Source: Arthrobotrys musiformis
Lineage: Eukaryota > Ascomycota > Orbiliomycetes > Orbiliales > Orbiliaceae
NCBI GenBank assembly: GCA_036971715.1
Contig: JAVHJL010000001.1
Coordinates: forward strand, 4,650,001 to 4,714,000
Reading direction: 5' to 3'
DNA: 64,000 nt
The position numbers were made by a program, and so were the translations under genes. The notes beneath the pieces are model-generated. The model saw only the letters and a program-made list of their open reading frames with translations, did no database searches and was not told the DNA's origin. Shown piece after piece: positions 11,027 through 22,226 of the stretch; the stretch's first letter is position 1; every line of letters begins with the position of its first letter.

Positions 11027-12013
11027 TTACGCAGCCTCCGCCCCAGTTTCCCCTTTATTCGCGTGCGAATCCACCATCGCCGCCACTTCCGACTCAACCG
11101 ATCCAGGCAACGGTGTCACGAGCTCGCTCAACCGAATAACCTCCCTCACCGGATCCGCCCAGCATTCGTACCAATCCCTAACATCCCTCAACAAATCAAT
11201 AGCAGTATAAATCCTCGCCCCATCGACCCCATACGAAGGATTAAACTCCGGAGTATCCAAAACCTCCGCGTAAGCCGCATCATCTAACCCATCCTGCGCG
11301 GCACTATTGGCCATACCATACATAAACCCGCTAAAAACCGCCAGATTCTCCGCGATGGATTCGAAAGCCGATACCCATCCATCCTTTTGCTCTGTATTTG
11401 CTAGTATAACGGTACCCGGGGGGTGGGTGGTGCTCCATTGGGGTTTTGCGAGGTAGTTGGAGAGTACGTCCGGTTTTGAATGGCCCGGTGGAGGGTTTGT
11501 GGGGTGTTCCCAGGGGATTTGGATGAATTGTGAGACGTGTTGGTCGATTTTTGAAACTTCGGTGGTGGAGTCGGTTATTATGTCGATTAGGTTGTCTAGC
11601 ACGTTATCTACGGCTTCTGCGGCGTCCCATGTGCCGTCGTATAATCCGCGTATGACGGTGACGAGCGGTGAATCACCCGACGCGGGGAGGGGGTCGGATT
11701 TTGCGACTTCGAGAGCGGTTTGGACGGCGAGGAGGAGGTGGGAGAGGGCTGAGATGTAGTGCGTGAGGGTTGTTTGCGGGTTGGCTTGGATGGGACTGTT
11801 TGGGGGTGATGGTCCGATGGCGCAGGTTTGTTTGCGGACTTTGAGGAAGCGGTGGAGTTCGTCGTAGATGGAGGTGAAGGTTGGGACGTTGGAGACTATC
11901 CAGGCGCGGTACTCGGGGAACGGGATTGCGAGTTGGGAGGGATTGGGGGCTACGCATGGTTTGATGGTTGTGAGGAGGAGGGTGGCTATGGGTATCGTGG
12001 GGTTTAATCTCAT
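11027..12013 (-). CDS. Secreted protein, short member of the tandem pair
   Basis: Single-exon gene of 328 residues. The N-terminal hydrophobic segment (IPIATLLLTTIKPCVA) fits a signal peptide with cleavage after about residue 22. The mature part is predicted mostly helical, without obvious repeats or catalytic motifs. It shares several blocks with the 532-residue protein downstream in the same orientation: the WIVSN helix, QTCAIGPSPP, DWYECWADP and LVTPLPGS. The two probably arose by duplication. This copy lacks the acidic C-terminal extension. The plus strand is C/A-rich over roughly 11040-11330 and G/T-rich over 11350-12010, a compositional switch inside the gene. Function unknown. Confidence 0.75.
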   Translation of the reverse strand: MRLNPTIPIATLLLTTIKPCVAPNPSQLAIPFPEYRAWIVSNVPTFTSIYDELHRFLKVRKQTCAIGPSPPNSPIQANPQTTLTHYISALSHLLLAVQTALEVAKSDPLPASGDSPLVTVIRGLYDGTWDAAEAVDNVLDNLIDIITDSTTEVSKIDQHVSQFIQIPWEHPTNPPPGHSKPDVLSNYLAKPQWSTTHPPGTVILANTEQKDGWVSAFESIAENLAVFSGFMYGMANSAAQDGLDDAAYAEVLDTPEFNPSYGVDGARIYTAIDLLRDVRDWYECWADPVREVIRLSELVTPLPGSVESEVAAMVDSHANKGETGAEAA

Positions 12014-13186
12014 GTTTGGGGAGGTCTATACCGGGCTCTGCTGGGGGTGTATACTACTACACGAATGGTATGGAGTAGGCACGTGGGGATTATAATATCA
12101 GTTCGAGATTGAAAGTCGAGCCACGTTTTGTGATAATTCGTGCGTCTCTACATGCGAGCATTTGATGCATTTTGTGAAATTGTCTAGATCTAGCGCACGC
12201 GGCTCAGCAGGTGCACGATGCGCACACCATCTCATGATATTTTGCCTTCCAGATATGCATTCCACCAATTATAAAAGAAGCTATGCAAAATCCAAACCCA
12301 AGATATACTGGAATCGTAGTATTTCGGCAGCGGTGTCGGAGCCCACCAGCCATAGACCAGATCCAGAGAGGGTTTCAAAATCGCGTTGAGCCATGTTGCA
12401 ATTTTCCCCACCCGACCTCAAACCAGACCATCCCAAAACCCGCTTCAAAGGGCCCTGTGAACACGACCCGCATACTCGCATATGCATGTGATTCGGGAAC
12501 CAGAAATTAATCCCCACCAGCACATTAACCACCAACTAACCTCAAAGCTTCCAGGCGCCTATGCATACGCCCCCCCCACTCTTTATCCCATCAACAAATC
12601 TTTCGCGAACACGAATTCCAGAAATACCCTTCTGGGAAGATACTTCCGAGGAGGGAAAAGTTTAAGGTTGCTCAAAAAGAAAAGATGGAAAAAGAAAAAT
12701 GGAGAATATGCAGAGCTGGCCGTCGCAGTTGTGGTGAGCGCGGCGGCTTTTTGGGGGGAAAAAGTTCATGCGCATAGAGATTGGTGCATATATGCTTGGA
12801 CCTTCTACGTTTGGGAGCTACGGTTTTGATAGATATTGATACTTGGATAACGAGCGAAAGAGGTTTTGGAGCCTGTTTTGCTGGCTTTTTTTCTCTTCTT
12901 TTCTACTAAGGTTGGGTTTGAGTGTCAATGATAGCTATAGGGGCGTTTATTCAACTTGAACGTTAGTATTTGGTTCCTAGTTTCGGCTGCTCATCGGCCG
13001 TCTGTTGCGCAAGGGGTCGACGAAGATGGTTAGTCAATGAGGTTATCGATAGACCTAACTATTACGATAACCAGGCTTCCATGGTTTCCGTGAAAGGGTG
13101 TTACAGCCCCAAAGTTCTAATTCGTCACCGGTAGGGTAGCAGTGTCGTGTACTGGAGGGCCGGCCAGCTAAGTAGTACTTGCACCG
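12014..13186. other. Intergenic, no supported gene
   Basis: Only short frames on either strand, none with recognisable motifs or splice structure. The part next to 12014 would be the promoter of the secreted-protein gene. Confidence 0.35.
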
Positions 13187-14125
13187 TCACCCCCGGCTCT
13201 CTCGAAAACTACTGAGAAACTTGGTAAGAAATGCCGGCCCTAGCTCCTCCTCGAATCTCCGGCAAAGCATATCGATAGATTTATTCCCCATCTCGGATTG
13301 GAATTCCTCTCCAATAGAGTGGCTTTCTAGAAGATTTCGCAGTGCGATCTCGTGTATAGTTATTGAGTGTTGTAGTAATGTCACTCTGTAGTCCCGTCCC
13401 ATAATTTTCCAGGACATCGCGGATGAAATCCTACTGGTCCTCTACGTAAGATGAAGCAATATATTGAGCGAGCGATCGTGAACATTCTGTCGACAGCTGG
13501 GTGTTTCTATTCATGGGGCCTAAGGGTTAGTCGCCGTATTCGACGTCTCCGCTTAGTCTTGTGGGCGGCGGGAGGACGGAAAGCCATTCTAGAGGTGATA
13601 CTTTGACGTCGTAGAGGGGAAGGTCTGTCACTGATGGATCTCTCCTGTGAATATTCTTTCATGACACGGCGGAATCAGAGACTTCCTGGGTCGCGGCAAA
13701 TCACCTCAATATAGAGCCAGAAATACTACCGGGACCTCATGAGATCGACGGTATCGGTCGTAGATCCATCTTCAAAACTCCCTTTTACTTACCTCTTGTC
13801 GCGGTTTTCGACCATGTTGGAAATCTGGTCTATTCCTGCTTTGTCCAGATCCAGTCGGCTGTCCAAATATATCCACATGCCCAACCTGCGACGTCATATC
13901 AAGTTTATGTCGAGGGAGTATTCGCCAATCCCTGGATTCTTGAGAAGGCACCGGACAAACTTCCATCCCGGGGGAGAAGGATCATTGACCGCGAATGTAA
14001 ATTTTTGGCCGACGAAACGTTGAATGTTTCCCTTGAAACATTTGCAAACTCTGGTGATTCTGCTGATGTCCATGTCGGAGAGTTCATTGTCGCTGATGAT
14101 TTTTAGCGAGAATTTTATTAGGAAA
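13187..14125 (-). pseudogene. Decayed F-box-like gene
   Basis: On the minus strand from about 14125 a frame begins with LKIISDNELSDMDISRITRV and continues through PSPPGWKFVRCLLKNPGIGE. This pattern is seen after the F-box of many fungal F-box-like proteins. No ATG is available in frame. An in-frame TGA interrupts the reading at 13894-13896. The frame then continues (LGMWIYLDSRLDLDKAGIDQ) to a good GTAAGT donor at 13793. Downstream protein-like blocks occur in different frames: LPLYDVKVSPLEWLSVLPPP, then DFIRDVLENYGTGLQSDITT, then an open frame ending at 13187. These are separated by stops and frame changes. I infer a degenerate gene. The F-box assignment is by general resemblance only. Confidence 0.4.
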
Positions 14126-16427
14126 GGGTGAGAATGGGTGGAATTGCATTCATTGATGCTTCATATTTTTTTTGTTTGTTTGTTTGTTTGGTCATGGAAG
14201 TTGATTTCTTGAATTCAAGCTGGTCTCGATCTCGCGAGCTCGAGGTCCGGATCCCTGAGGAGGATCAAAGAGGGGCAGCACAAAACCCCGCTTTATAAGT
14301 GTATGTATGCACAAGGCTTCAAAATTTGACACTTTTCAAGTCATCTCGCGCCCACTTCAGGTGCATGCCGGTGTTTGGCAGCACGATGTGCAGAATAATT
14401 AGCAGTTAGTGTGGGAATGTGGAGACAGGGTTCTGGAAACCCGCTAGCCAATCAGATTGATTAAGACTCCCAATTTGGGGCGTTTGGGGCGAATTAGCTC
14501 TGGACTGAGTAGCCCGTTCCGGTAGGCAAGGGTCAATCAAGTCAAGACGTCCGTCGCGGAAGCTTCGTCGAACAAACATGCGCATATGCATCCGTACACA
14601 TGCATGGATTTTCTTATTCGATCCCCTTTGACTGGCGCCCTTTGGAGTCATTATTATAGGCGTCCGCTGTCAATAACGTAACCATTGTAATTAAGGTCGT
14701 TGTTCAAAGCGCCCCCGGCTCTGGCTAGCTTTGGGGACCTTTTGTTCTTTTTATTAGTGGTAATAGTTTCGGAGGCAGATTCGCCCTGCCTGTGGGATGG
14801 AGAGCCGAAATTGCCAAATGAAATTACGGCGGCCGAAGACGCCCTTTTCTGAAGTGAAGCCGCATGGCAACAGCAGCAGGCCACTCTGTTAAGAATGAAT
14901 GATGAGAGATTGATTGATTGATTGAATCCAATTCAACTTGATCCATCAATCAATTGGAGTATGATTGATTGATTGATTGATTGATTGGGGCCTTGAGATT
15001 GACCGACTGTCCGGAGGTACAAGGCTGCGATGGAGTCTTTCAATCTTCCTCTGGGGGGATGGTGGTTTGGACTAGATTGCATTGCATATTGCGGTCATGC
15101 CCTGTCTTCCGTGCCTTCCTTGCATTGCCTCCCTGGCCCTACTATGTGTGTACTGTACTCTGTAATGCAATGTACAGAGTACATGTACATGTACATACCT
15201 ATTGGTACTATGTATGGGGGGCATGAGGGGGGATGGTTGAGTCAAGATGGATGGTGGTTGGTTGATGGATGTGGTTGCGAGGAGGTTAAGAACAAGCGCA
15301 TGAATTCGAGACTGGCGGCCTGGGCGGGTTTTTCATATAGTCTCCCTCCCCCCCCTTTGGGGCCCTCTTAGTCCTTCCCCTCCCTCCTCTTCCTCTTCTC
15401 CCTTTCCCTCCCCTCCTCCACCACAATACAATCAACCAACAATACAAAAATCATCACCAACATCCACCCATCGCTCTCTTTCACCAACCAACCAACCATC
15501 GTCACCGCAATCGCTGCGTATACCACCACCACGCTAGGAGTATCGAGCTCTGCTCTGCCCCACATACATATAGCCGAGGGCATCACATCGGCGGCGCTAG
15601 ACAAAAAGGGGTCAGCACGACAAGGGAGAGCACAAGCAAGCACAAGCACAAGCACAAGCACCACCACCACCATCAATCGAAGTCAGTTATCCAGTCGAAG
15701 ACAGAAAAAAAAAAAAAGAAGAGAGAGAATTAGAGAAAGAACCAGCGGCGTAGCTAATACACCGGACATATAGACTACCACCACACTACTGCACCACTGC
15801 ATCGCCGGCCCATCGTTTTCCTTCTCTTCAGGGAATAGCCGGAACACGCACATGGGACAAACGTCTCGAATAATCTGAGGCTGGCTGTCACTGTTCGTCC
15901 TTCCCGATCCAGCCATTGAAGTGGCTTTCGTTCCAACGGCTGGCGGTGCTGCTGCTGCTCGCTGCCAGTGACTGAATAGCTACGAGGGAAGCTATAGCAC
16001 CCAAGGCGCTATAGCTCGAGCAATCTGTCTGATTGAAACCGTTCTCCTTCAAAGCTGCCAAAATAGGGTCGGTAATGCCCTTGGTCCCAATTCTCTTCCC
16101 ACGCCCCCGTTCGTTTCGTTCGCTCCCTTTCCGCAGCCCTTTCCCTCGCAGGGAAGATTAAAAAAAAAACAATAGACGCCCCCCAAAAAACTCGTTTGAT
16201 AGCACGTCTGGCTCACATCCTTCTCTGGTGGTTTTCGTTCGCCCTTTAGATTCCCGGCTTTTGACCCAGAGGAGGTTTCTCCGACCGACGGTTCGTGTGC
16301 TTTCGCACCACCGCAACCCCTCAACTCGGACAACACGCAACACCTTCTCCAGTCATCCGCTCGGAGGGGTTCCCTGATATCCACAACAACATACATCCAA
16401 GACTACCTCGTAGCAGCCCAGAAAACG
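14126..16427. other. Intergenic with microsatellites; leader of the gene at 16428
   Basis: No convincing gene. The region contains simple repeats: a (TTTG)n tract near 14170-14190, (GATT)n tracts at about 14910-14925 and 14962-14986, and an acaagc repeat near 15640-15660. Short self-complementary TGTACA/ACATGT tracts occur near 15172-15195. The last few hundred bases are C/T-rich and likely belong to the promoter and 5' UTR of the gene starting at 16428. Confidence 0.4.
14962..14986. repeat. (GATT)n microsatellite
   Basis: Perfect run of GATT units on the plus strand. A shorter run of the same unit lies about 50 bases upstream at 14910-14925, and the inverse (AATC) flavour occurs between them (atccatcaatcaat). 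Confidence 0.8.
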
Positions 16428-18708
16428 ATGTCTGCAACCGATCCTCCGAAGACGCCCGGCGGGCCTCCAAAGCGAGGCGGAGGTCTCAGTGCCCTGTTGG
16501 CCAAGTTCGAGCAAGGGGGCGGTAGCGGAGGCTCGCCGGGTGCGGGCTCGAGTTCTGCCTCCGCGACTCCGGAGCCGGCATTCAAGCCGAAGCCCATTGG
16601 AAGGGTCAAAACAAACTTTGTCGCCGTGACGGATTCTACCGGAGTAGTTGGTCTTCGCAAGGCCGAGAACGGGGAGGCGTCGCCCGTTAAGGGACCTGGC
16701 ACGCCCACCAGGTTCGCCTTTGGTGGGCCGTTAGGGGATTCCACGCCCAAGAAGGCCGAGTTTCCGAAATCCGAGACTCCAAAGGCGGCAGAGTTTCCAA
16801 AAACCGAGACTCCAAAGGCGGCCGAGTTTCCAAAAACCGAGAAGCCTGTCGAAGTCAACGGGAAGGACAAGGCGGAGAAGGAGGATATCAAACCTGAGGA
16901 GCCTCCTAAAGAAGAGCCAAAACCAGCCGTCGAGGAAAAGGTTGAAGAGAAGGCCGAGGAGAAGGCCGAAGAGAAAGTTGAAGAAGTCGTTGAAGACCTG
17001 AAGAAGGAAGAGCCAGCCCCTGAGAGCTTACCCGAGGCCCCGAAAGAGCCAGAGCCAGTTCCCGCTGAAGTTGTTCCGGAACAGAAGGAAACAGTCGCTG
17101 CTGTTGAAGATGTGGCCAAGGAAGAGCCTGCACCAGAAGTCCCAGCTAAGGATACTCCAGTTGAGGGTAAGAGAAACTCCTACAAACTGCACTCTCTACG
17201 TCGCGATGTGATATTAACATTTATATGTTTGAATAGAACCGGTATCGGCGCCCGCACCTGTCGAGGAACCTACGCCCGCACCAGAGACTGTAGAATTGGT
17301 TGTAAAGGATGAGACTCCAGCTGCCCCAGAAGCCCAGCCTGAGCCACAGGTTGAAGAGGCTGCTGCCCCAGAGGTGAAGCCTGAAGAGCCCGTCGTAGAG
17401 CCAGTGGTCGCCCCAGAGGAAACCAAGCAGGAAGTTGTAGAGGACCTAGCCGCCGAAGAGCCAGCTGCTGAGGAACCGGTTGTCGAGGAGCCTGTAGTTG
17501 AACAGGCACCAGAGCCAGTTCCAGTGGAGGAAACCGTGGCTGCAGTTGAAGAGCCAGCTGCGGAGGTTGAGGAAGCTTCCCACGAACACGAACCTGAAGT
17601 CGTTGAGCAAGTCGTTGAACAAGTTGTTGAGGCGCCAGCCGAGCCCTCGATCCCGGTCAACGTTGTGCCACCGACACCAGTGAACGCGCACGCTGCAGCT
17701 AAGAAGCCATCTCATATTGCGAAGCCCTCCGGTTCCTCCAGGGTCCCCATACACGGTGCCAAACCCGGTGACAGAAAGTCACTCGCCAAGCCAGCCGAAA
17801 CAAAGCCGGCTCCAAAGGCTCCCGTATCAAAGACGATACCCACCCCCAGAGCGAGCACTTCGGCTTCCAGTGTTCCCAAGCCAAAGTCAACTACTTCAAG
17901 CGTACCGAAGCCCACGACTACAAGGGGACACTCCAAGCAACCCAGCTTGTCATCCCCAGCTAAAGTAACACGACCAAGATCTCCAGCACCAGGACTATCG
18001 AGAACAAACACTGAGACTGCACCAAAGGCACCTACTGAAGATGCTAAGACTGATGCCCCCACAGAAGGGGAGCCTTCTACAGCTCCAGCGGCCATTCCAA
18101 AGCCAAAGCTGACAAGCCGACTATCCACTAGCGGCACGAAACCCATCACCAAGCCTTCCACCATCCCCATCCACAGCCGTAACACCCCTCATGGACTCCC
18201 TCCTTCATCATCGTCATCTTCCGCCTCAAAACTTGCCGCCCCAGTAAACAAGTCCGTCAGCCGTGCCAAAACCCCAAGCCGACTAACAGCTCAAACCTCC
18301 AACCGTCCAAATTCACGGATGACACACGCCAAGTCTCCATCTGTCTCCCCGACTCGCGCGGAACACCGAGTGCGGACACAATCCCGCACTTCCATGGCTT
18401 CAGAGTCTACCATCCGCCCCAAGTCGACGCATATCGACCCGAGCTTTCTAGCCCGTCTTTCCCGCCCCACGGCAAGTAGCGCTTCCAAGGTGGTCGAGAA
18501 GAGGGTAGTTTCGCCACCGGCGCCCGGAAACTCACCAAAGAGAGTCGGCGGGTCCCAAAAGTCGTCGAGAAAGACAGACGATGACCAGGCCAGCAACGCC
18601 AGCGTGGATCTTGACCATCCACCCACATTTGAGGATAACGGACCGAACGATGAGCATCACGAGACCGCGCCGGATCTGAGCGACCACAGGACGGCTCTCC
18701 AGTCGTAG
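16428..18708 (+). CDS. Low-complexity acidic/proline-rich protein (736 aa)
   Basis: Two exons, 16428-17166 and 17237-18708, join in frame at T-P-V-E-E-P across a 70-nt GTAAGA..AG intron. The N-terminus is Gly/Pro-rich (MSATDPPKTPGGPPKRGGGL). Next come three near-identical units of PKAAEFPKTET type (about residues 105-140). About 300 residues of Glu/Pro/Val/Ala-rich sequence with many EEP, VEE and VVE repeats follow. The C-terminal half is basic and Ser/Thr/Pro-rich (SSVPKPKSTTSSVPKPTTT), with the segment HIDPSFLARLSRPTASSASK. No signal peptide or membrane span is seen. Expected to be mostly disordered. The acidic-then-basic layout would suit a cytoskeleton-associated or scaffold role, but that is inference. 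I do not recognise the family. Confidence 0.8.
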
Positions 18709-19708
18709 AAGAAGAGAAAATATATCATTACTTTCTTTGTATCTTAGACTTTTTTTTCTCTTCGTTTTAACACACAACCCCCACCAGATTTCTCTTCATT
18801 GCCTACTTTACGAGGCACTCCACATCCTTTTTTTCTTCTCTCTTTTTGATCTTTCATCTTTTATGGTCATTATAGCCGGTATTTTCATAGGGGTTTCTTT
18901 TGCACTTTGTAGTCGTTATTTCATATATTTCATATATCTCATATATTTATATTTATATATAGTTTTTTATATATAGCCAGCCAGCCAGCCAGCCAGCCAA
19001 ACCAAGCATTCAAAGCTCGTCGAAAACGACAAAGCGACCTTACAAACACTCAAACCAAGCGTTTCTCCCATTTCCATTTGTGCATACGAACAAAAAAAAC
19101 CACGAACCGCAAAGCCTTTTCTCAGCTGTCGGTAATATCAGAGTTGTTTTCCAATGTACTTAATTTTGTTTCTTTTTCTGCTGGTGCTGTCGCTGAACAG
19201 AACGTTAAAGAGAATGGCAAGATTGTTTGATAACGGGTATTAATTCAAGATCGCTTTTTGAGATAAAAGGGTATTTACAAAAACTTCCGGCTGTTGAAAG
19301 GGGTTCGAGTTTGCTAGAAACTGGGAATGTAAAATTTGTACAGATGTGATTAAAGGGTACTCCGGGTTGTCGGCGCCAATTGCGACATCGATCCTGTCGC
19401 GCGCGCGCAGAAATTAAAGAAAAATGGTAATGAGGCCGGCGGAGGACGGGGTGATAGGTTGGATCAGGTAGATGGAGGCGATGCGGTATGTGCGTACCCG
19501 CTTTCTATTAAATGCTACCCGAGGATGCATTGTTATATGCTGTTGACGTCTTTTGACGGCGGGATCCTTTTTGGCGGAGGGTGCTACCGGTGTTTGGACT
19601 AGTGGGATTGTTATCGATAGACTGGGCTATTGGAACCTTGGCGGGGGTTGAAGGTTCTCGAAGTCGCTTTTTCCATAATATGGTGTTTTTTTATTGTTTT
19701 TATTTTTT

Positions 19709-19736
<28 letters not shown>
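18709..19736. other. Intergenic with microsatellites
   Basis: No supported gene. It holds AT-rich tracts near 18920-18975, a (CCAG)n run at about 18976-18999, a short GC/CG-alternating stretch near 19398, and a T-rich (ATTTTT)n run at about 19690-19738. The last run abuts the stop codon of the minus-strand gene at 19737. Confidence 0.5.
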
Positions 19737-19739
<3 letters not shown>

Positions 19740-20238
19740 GTTATTGACTTCTCTGATCGTTCGGCGGCGTTCGCTGTCCGGGATGGGTTTTGCGCGGGGT
19801 TGTTCGCCCAGGTAGACTATTAATACCATTTTAGTATGAGGATTGTATGAGGGATATAATATACAAATATTTTTAATTTTTTTTAATTGAAAAAAAAAAA
19901 GGGACTTACTCCGTTTGTAGAGCATGTAGCTGCTGACTATAGCGATCGGAAGTGCGATGATGATGAGTTTTACTCTGGTTTTGCACAATATCAGTATTCA
20001 TATGTTTAAAAGATGAGAAATGGAGAAGGTACTTTGTATGCGCAGCCTTATATTTCGCGGGTAACTCCTCGGGCCTCGTGGGGATCGGAATGGCGGTGCT
20101 GGCGGTCTTTCCGGGGTGCGGCTGCTGGTGGAAGACCGCGCGTGGGATCGTGGTGCCCGGACGGCGGTTCGAGGGCGTGGCCATTGGGGGGATCGAGGGG
20201 TGGACGGGGTTGTAGACTGGATGGAGCGGGTAGTTCAT
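19737..20238 (-). CDS. Small single-span membrane protein, possibly mitochondrial
   Basis: Three short exons on the minus strand: 20238-20033, 19974-19910 and 19816-19737, with introns of 58 and 93 nt. They join in frame to 116 residues, or 98 from the second in-frame ATG at 20184. The second start may be preferred because it gives MATPSNRRPGTTIPRAVF, a basic N-terminus without acidic residues. One membrane helix follows (KLIIIALPIAIVSSYMLYKR) across exon 2. Then comes a short charged tail IYLGEQPRAKPIPDSERRR. The size and layout fit small fungal mitochondrial inner-membrane proteins such as respiratory-complex assembly factors. That is an inference from architecture, not a recognised motif. 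A poly-T tract lies just upstream (20281-20306). Confidence 0.62.
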
Positions 20239-20280
20239 CTTGTTTTTTTCCCTTATCCGCCTATCTATTCTACCTATCTA

Positions 20281-20306
20281 TTTTTTTTTTTTTTTTTTTT
20301 TTTTTT
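20281..20306. repeat. Poly-T tract
   Basis: Homopolymer run of about 26 T on the plus strand. On the minus strand this is a poly-A element about 45 bases upstream of the small membrane-protein gene. Poly(dA:dT) tracts of this kind commonly exclude nucleosomes at fungal promoters. Confidence 0.7.
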
Positions 20307-20812
20307 GGTTTTGGATTAGGTTTGTCTGGCCTTTTGCTTAGTTTGGTGAGTTTGGGGATGAAGGATGGACGGAGGGATGGAATGGGATGACGAAGCTAAG
20401 GCTGAAAAGGGCCGAGGTTTTTGTTGGCTTTGAGCCGCATCTTATAACAAATAACGACATGCATTTATATCCGCTGGAGCTATAGCTAGAGTTATGCCTA
20501 GTCGAAGGGATTGGACTTGATCCTTCAATTATTAAAATACTTTGCATTAATATAATATTGGGGGTCTTGAGAGTATTATATATTAATACATACATTGAAC
20601 TCGTCATCGCCTCGAGCCTCCCGTTCTCGCGGACACAGTTGCGGTTGGTCTGGCGTATTGAGATTGATACCGCCAGTGCATGTATCGGCATCATACATTA
20701 TATAGCCGCGGGCTTCATCCATCGACTCCGACTCCGGCGATGGGATACATATAATCTTCCGAGCATCACCATTAATTTGCATCGTCGAACATCGAAATTG
20801 CAGCCCTGCAAA

Positions 20813-21772
20813 ATGCAACATATCACAACACACCTCCTCCTTCTCCTCCTCACAAGCTGGGTCGCAGCCATAAACGACACCAAAATCGACTTCTCCACCG
20901 CGCCCTCCTGCGCCCTCCCCGACTGTCTGGACTCAAACACCCCCTACACCTGGACCCCCCAAAACCTCTGCCCATCCACCACCTCCATCCTCCCATCCTG
21001 CTTCTGCAACCTGCCCCGTCCACTGATCTGCCTCCCCTACGATCCCACCGTATCAAATCCCTGCTACACACCGCTAAAAAGGTGGTATAACGCATTATGT
21101 CTCTCCACAATGGGCATCACACCCAACCACACCCTACAATACCTAAAACTCCCCTCCTGCGCCAGAACCTGCGCAATGGAAATGACAACCCACCTCGGCT
21201 GTCCGGACCACTCTCTAAATTGCGCTTGCCAACTAACATACCTCCCCAGCAACGTAGCAGACTGCATCTCCGACCGTTGCGTGAGGGATATAAAAACCTA
21301 CATCGGCGACCTACAAATCTTCACCGGAAAATGGATTTACCAGGCATGCAGTTTTGATGAGGATAGTAATACGACGACGTTGGGGATCAGGAGCGATAGC
21401 GCGGAGTATGTGAATTCACCGTCGGCGAATCCGCAGGTTGTTTTGGTGGATGATTTCCAGGGGGAGGAGTATACGGAGTGGCAGGATGCGTTGAATGCTA
21501 AGAGGGCGAGGAATTCGAATTTGGGGGTTATTATTCCGTTGAGTTTGGTTTTTGGGGGGGTGTTTGGGGTTATTGGGTTGCAGTGGCTTGCGGCTTGTTG
21601 TGGGTTTACGACGCCGGCGGGGAGGAGGAGGTGGAGTTCTGCTGGGAGGGGGGTGATGAAGGTGGTTTCGGCTGTCGGGAGTGGGGTTGCGTGGTTTGGG
21701 AAGGGGGTTGCGAGGGTGGGACAGTGGGTTTGGAGGGTTGGGAAGGGGGCTGTGAGGTGGGTGAAGAAGTGA
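20813..21772 (+). CDS. CFEM-like surface protein with C-terminal membrane span
   Basis: Single-exon gene of 319 residues. The ATG at 20813 is chosen because it begins a clear signal peptide (MQHITTHLLLLLLTSWVAA). The ectodomain has two cysteine clusters. The first has Cys at 33, 38, 53, 63, 65, 73, 84 and 96. The second has Cys at 116, 120, 130, 137, 139, 151, 156 and 179. The second cluster reads like a CFEM domain, with LPSCARTC, a C-x-C pair (NCACQ) and CISDRC. A hydrophobic helix spans about residues 237-262 (LGVIIPLSLVFGGVFGVIGL), followed by a basic, Gly/Trp-rich tail of 57 residues. CFEM proteins bind haem or act as surface receptors. Which applies here is unknown. Base composition switches mid-gene from C/A-rich to G/T-rich at about 21345. 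Convergent with the gene at 21921. Confidence 0.75.
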   Translation: MQHITTHLLLLLLTSWVAAINDTKIDFSTAPSCALPDCLDSNTPYTWTPQNLCPSTTSILPSCFCNLPRPLICLPYDPTVSNPCYTPLKRWYNALCLSTMGITPNHTLQYLKLPSCARTCAMEMTTHLGCPDHSLNCACQLTYLPSNVADCISDRCVRDIKTYIGDLQIFTGKWIYQACSFDEDSNTTTLGIRSDSAEYVNSPSANPQVVLVDDFQGEEYTEWQDALNAKRARNSNLGVIIPLSLVFGGVFGVIGLQWLAACCGFTTPAGRRRWSSAGRGVMKVVSAVGSGVAWFGKGVARVGQWVWRVGKGAVRWVKK

Positions 21773-21920
21773 TCTTTTAATTTTATCAATGGAGATGGAT
21801 ATATATGGACTTAATACTAGTACTGCTTTCAACATGTCTACCTTATCGATATCGGCACCAATTTACATTTTCGTAAAATCAAATCTTTGTAAAAACGACC
21901 ACACGGTAATCGAATATTGT

Positions 21921-22226
21921 TCACTTAAACGCTATAACCTGGAAAAACTCATCGGGAACCAACTCCTCCCTCAAAAACTCTACAACCTTGGTGTGGTCAA
22001 ACGACGGCGGGAGGTTGCCATCCTTATCCCGCTTGATGTGTATCTTGATACCAGGCATCTGTCTGCCCCCGACGTCCGCTATGCCGACGAAGATCATGGT
22101 CCAGGGGACCTTCCTCTCGGTGAGGCTGCTGCGGATCTCGTCGGCGTTTTCCAGCCAGACCGCGAAGGAAGGGTGGGAGCGGGACATTTCGTACCAGGTT
22201 GTGTAGGCGCTGTAGTACTCTGACAT
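21921..22226 (-). CDS. Small hypothetical protein (101 aa)
   Basis: Single-exon frame of 101 residues starting MSEYYSAYTTWYEMSRSHPS and ending EELVPDEFFQVIAFK. It has no signal peptide or membrane segment, and its balanced amino-acid use looks like a folded cytosolic protein. The middle part (VPWTMIFVGIADVGGRQMPG) could be beta strands. It ends 148 bases from the convergent CFEM-like gene. I do not recognise the family. Confidence 0.6.
   Translation of the reverse strand: MSEYYSAYTTWYEMSRSHPSFAVWLENADEIRSSLTERKVPWTMIFVGIADVGGRQMPGIKIHIKRDKDGNLPPSFDHTKVVEFLREELVPDEFFQVIAFK

Noticed and set aside
12281..12829. Several overlapping frames of 70-115 codons
   Set aside because: Frames on both strands are similar in length, with no recognisable motifs and no splice structure.
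16403..17119. Long minus-strand open frame opposite the acidic protein gene (238 codons)
   Set aside because: Composition (Ser/Phe/Gly runs) is what the reverse complement of Glu/Pro-rich codons produces. The plus-strand frame has splice sites and a start.
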